Assembly (NCBI GenBank): GCA_938009335.1
Contig: CALLHT010000016.1
Span: 1-7,766, forward strand
Source: an uncultured Rhizobiaceae group bacterium
GTDB taxonomy: Bacteria; Pseudomonadota; Alphaproteobacteria; Rhizobiales; Rhizobiaceae
DNA length: 7,766 nucleotides
Direction: 5' to 3'
Part shown: positions 6,586-7,766 of the stretch, one piece after another
Position numbering within the stretch: position 1 is the first letter of the stretch
Layout: each line of letters begins with the position of its first letter
Notes under the pieces: model-generated
The model's input: only the letters and a program-made list of their open reading frames with translations
Told to the model about the DNA's origin: nothing
The model's database searches: none
Program-made: the position numbers and the translations under genes

Positions 6586-6797
6586 AATGTTCCTGTTCCC
6601 CAGTCGTGAAGTGTGTTGCCAAATGCCATGATTTGGTTCGCCATCTTACTTCACGAAAAATATAAATTTCTGGTGAAGCCAATTTGTGGCGCAAACACGG
6701 CAATGTTTGTGAAAGCGGTATAGACTAAAACAATCCGCGTGGCTGTTGCAAAAGTGTCACGATTTTGATTGTCTTTGCATGAATTGGAGGATGAAAC
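6586..6797. promoter_or_regulatory. divergent ilvD / methyltransferase intergenic region with nested repeats
   Basis: This 212-base spacer separates two divergent starts. On the ilvD side, TCGTGAAGT (6604-6612) and ACTTCACGA (6648-6656) are perfect 9-bp inverted arms, and inside them CCAAAT (6619-6624) and ATTTGG (6631-6636) form a smaller hairpin. A further GTGAAG (6673-6678) can pair with the CTTCAC at 6649-6654, giving two mutually exclusive pairings in the ilvD leader. On the other side, a strong GGAGG (6786-6790) lies 7 bases before the GTG start of the methyltransferase. Candidate -10 boxes (TATAGA at 6719-6724 on plus; TATATT near 6662 on minus) lack good -35 partners. No leader peptide rich in Ile, Leu or Val was seen. 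Confidence 0.45.
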
Positions 6798-7421
6798 GTG
6801 ACCGACGAAAACTTTTTCGAGATCGCATATACGCTGGATTCTACGGAAGAAACCCGCGCAATGTATGATCGATGGGCAAAGGTCTACGACCGCGATCTCC
6901 AATCCGGGGAATATCAGCAGCCTGCCAGATGCGCGCAGGCTCTAAAAACAAAACACATAAATGCTGAAGCGTCGATACTCGATGTCGGGTGTGGCACGGG
7001 CCTTTCAGGACTTGCTCTGACACAAGCGGGTTTTACGAAAATCGACGGCTGTGATCTGTCTCAAGGCATGCTCGATAAAGCAGAGACTCTTGGAATCTAT
7101 AAAAGATTGTTCACCTGCGATTTGAATCAACCGCCTCTGGATGTTGGGGATGCGTATTATGACGCCGTAACAGCGGTTGGCGTCTTTTCGTTTGGCCATA
7201 TCATGCCGGAGGCCGTGGACGAACTGTTACGCGTTACAAAATCCGACGGCATCATCATTATCGGTCTCAATGACCATTTTTATGAAGAAGGATCACTTAC
7301 TGCCAAGCTGGAGGCATTGGAAGCTTCCGGAAAGCTGAGAATCATCTCCCGCGAACACGGCGCTCATATCCCAAAGAATAATCTCAAAGGCTGGGTTTTG
7401 ACGCTCCAGAAAAGCTCGTAA
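6798..7421 (+). CDS. class I SAM-dependent methyltransferase (METTL27-like)
   Basis: Cytosolic methyltransferase of unknown substrate. The 207-residue product has the Rossmann SAM-binding core: motif I ILDVGCGTGLSG (60-71), an acidic end to strand 2 in IDGCDLSQGML (82-92), a motif at 105-110 (FTCDLN), YYDAVTAVGVFSF (120-132) as strand 4, and the LLRVTKSDGIIIIGLND strand 5 region (143-159). The N-terminal YDRWAKVYDRDL (23-34) is the cap found in METTL27/WBSCR27-type and related small-molecule methyltransferases; the resemblance is by memory and gives no substrate. The start is the GTG at 6798, placed 7 bases after a strong GGAGG; the ATG at 6791 is in a different frame. The gene stands alone on its strand, divergent from ilvD and convergent with the outer-membrane protein, and ends at a hairpin terminator whose A-run overlaps the stop codon. 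Confidence 0.9.
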   Translation: MTDENFFEIAYTLDSTEETRAMYDRWAKVYDRDLQSGEYQQPARCAQALKTKHINAEASILDVGCGTGLSGLALTQAGFTKIDGCDLSQGMLDKAETLGIYKRLFTCDLNQPPLDVGDAYYDAVTAVGVFSFGHIMPEAVDELLRVTKSDGIIIIGLNDHFYEEGSLTAKLEALEASGKLRIISREHGAHIPKNNLKGWVLTLQKSS

Positions 7422-7450
7422 AAAAAAGCCCTGCGTACAACGCAGGGCTT
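7420..7450 (-). terminator. intrinsic terminator between convergent genes, strongest on the minus strand
   Basis: The arms AAGCCCTGCG (7426-7435) and CGCAGGGCTT (7441-7450) pair perfectly over 10 bp around a 5-base loop. Read on the minus strand the stem is followed by eight Ts (complement of 7420-7427), a textbook Rho-independent terminator for the outer-membrane protein gene that ends at 7473. On the plus strand the stem follows the methyltransferase stop directly but has only a weak T-rich tail, so it may work less well in that direction. Confidence 0.85.
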
Positions 7451-7472
7451 CTGATTGTTATAAGACTGCTAT

Positions 7473-7766
7473 CTAGAATTTGTACTTCACACCACCGGTT
7501 ACAGCGAGCAACAAGTCAGCATCAAATTCATAGTTAACGGCATTCGCTTGGTCGATGCTGTTTGGTAGAGCAGTTGATTACCCACCTTCCAGAATACCTA
7601 CCGCACCACCAACGCGAATTTCAATATTCTCGCCTTCTTTGTAGTTCAAGCCACCTGAAAGGGTCCAGCTATCTGTTTGCGTGCCTGAGACTGTAGAAGT
7701 ACCACGGTCCCAGCCCAAAGACACAAGCCCTGAAAGGTTATCAGAAAGCTGACGTCCAATACCCAC
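7473..7766 (-). pseudogene. outer-membrane beta-barrel protein (FadL/OmpP1-like), C-terminal part, interrupted by in-frame stop
   Basis: The minus frame is open from the right edge and encodes alternating beta-strand sequence such as GLVSLGWDRGTSTVSGTQTD, SWTLSGGLNY, NIEIRVGGAVGIL, typical of the last strands of a FadL/OmpP1/TodX-type transporter, which moves hydrophobic compounds across the outer membrane. A TAA at 7578-7580 ends the frame after EGG. The same frame then continues for 34 sense codons, STALPNSIDQ to LLLAVTGGVKYKF, ending with TAG at 7473. The final F after alternating hydrophobics is the canonical barrel-assembly signal, so the continuation is clearly the true C-terminus. The TAA therefore replaces one sense codon; a single change such as TCA to TAA would explain it (inference). 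A genuine nonsense mutation, a sequencing error, or readthrough are all possible. The N-terminal part is outside the window; the GTG at the edge is not a real start. The FadL assignment is moderate; the barrel assignment is firmer. Confidence 0.65.

Noticed and set aside
6372..6644. Possible leader peptide ahead of ilvD, beginning MANQIMAFGN
   Set aside because: It runs on far into ilvD in another frame, lacks a run of Ile, Leu or Val codons, and has no good ribosome-binding site.
6791..6797. ATG just after GGAGG as the methyltransferase start
   Set aside because: It is out of frame with the SAM-binding core and too close to the Shine-Dalgarno; the GTG at 6798 gives the full domain at ideal spacing.
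7764..7766. GTG at the right edge as the start of a 62-residue protein
   Set aside because: The frame is open to the edge and begins in the middle of a beta-barrel; the real start lies outside the window.

Overview
This 7.8 kb window looks like ordinary chromosome from an alphaproteobacterium, most likely of the order Hyphomicrobiales (Rhizobiales). The best clue is a 269-residue periplasmic Sel1-repeat protein that resembles rhizobial ExoR from end to end. A dgt / erpA / xthA neighbourhood and the alphaproteobacterial style of the other proteins agree with this. Base composition looks moderate (about half GC by eye), lower than in most soil rhizobia, so a marine or low-GC lineage is possible; that is inference only.

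Layout, left to right. (1) Positions 1-1104, minus strand: most of a dGTPase-like HD phosphohydrolase (dgt), cut by the left edge at its C-terminal end. (2) Positions 1227-2593, plus strand and divergent from dgt: a tight three-gene cluster of a 68-residue coiled-coil/single-TM protein of unknown function, the A-type Fe-S carrier ErpA, and exodeoxyribonuclease III. (3) Positions 2658-4030, plus strand: three exported small proteins, namely a DUF2946-like His/Cys protein, a PCu(A)C-type copper chaperone with a His-rich tail, and a five-cysteine secreted protein. The last has its own TATAAT box followed by a perfect 11-bp inverted repeat. (4) Positions 4065-6585, minus strand: ilvD (dihydroxy-acid dehydratase) followed by exoR, whose start overlaps the ilvD stop by 14 bases. 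(5) Positions 6798-7421, plus strand: a class I SAM-dependent methyltransferase with a GTG start, ending at a strong hairpin terminator that also serves the convergent gene. (6) Positions 7473-7766, minus strand: the C-terminal end of an outer-membrane beta-barrel protein (FadL/OmpP1-like), broken by one in-frame TAA 34 codons before its natural stop.

How the genes fit together. Dgt (dNTP pool control), ErpA (Fe-S maturation) and XthA (base-excision repair) are housekeeping. IlvD is itself an Fe-S enzyme and so a plausible ErpA client. The DUF2946-like and PCu(A)C proteins fit periplasmic copper handling, probably for cytochrome oxidase assembly or copper tolerance. The ilvD-exoR overlap would tie branched-chain amino-acid synthesis to the ExoR-ExoS-ChvI envelope-signalling circuit.

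I see no CRISPR array, transposon, phage module, tRNA or rRNA. The points most worth following are the interrupted outer-membrane protein, the ilvD-exoR overlap, the palindrome at the predicted transcription start of the cysteine-rich gene, the heptad-repeat microprotein ahead of erpA, and the competing repeats in the ilvD leader. No clearly new multi-gene system is evident.
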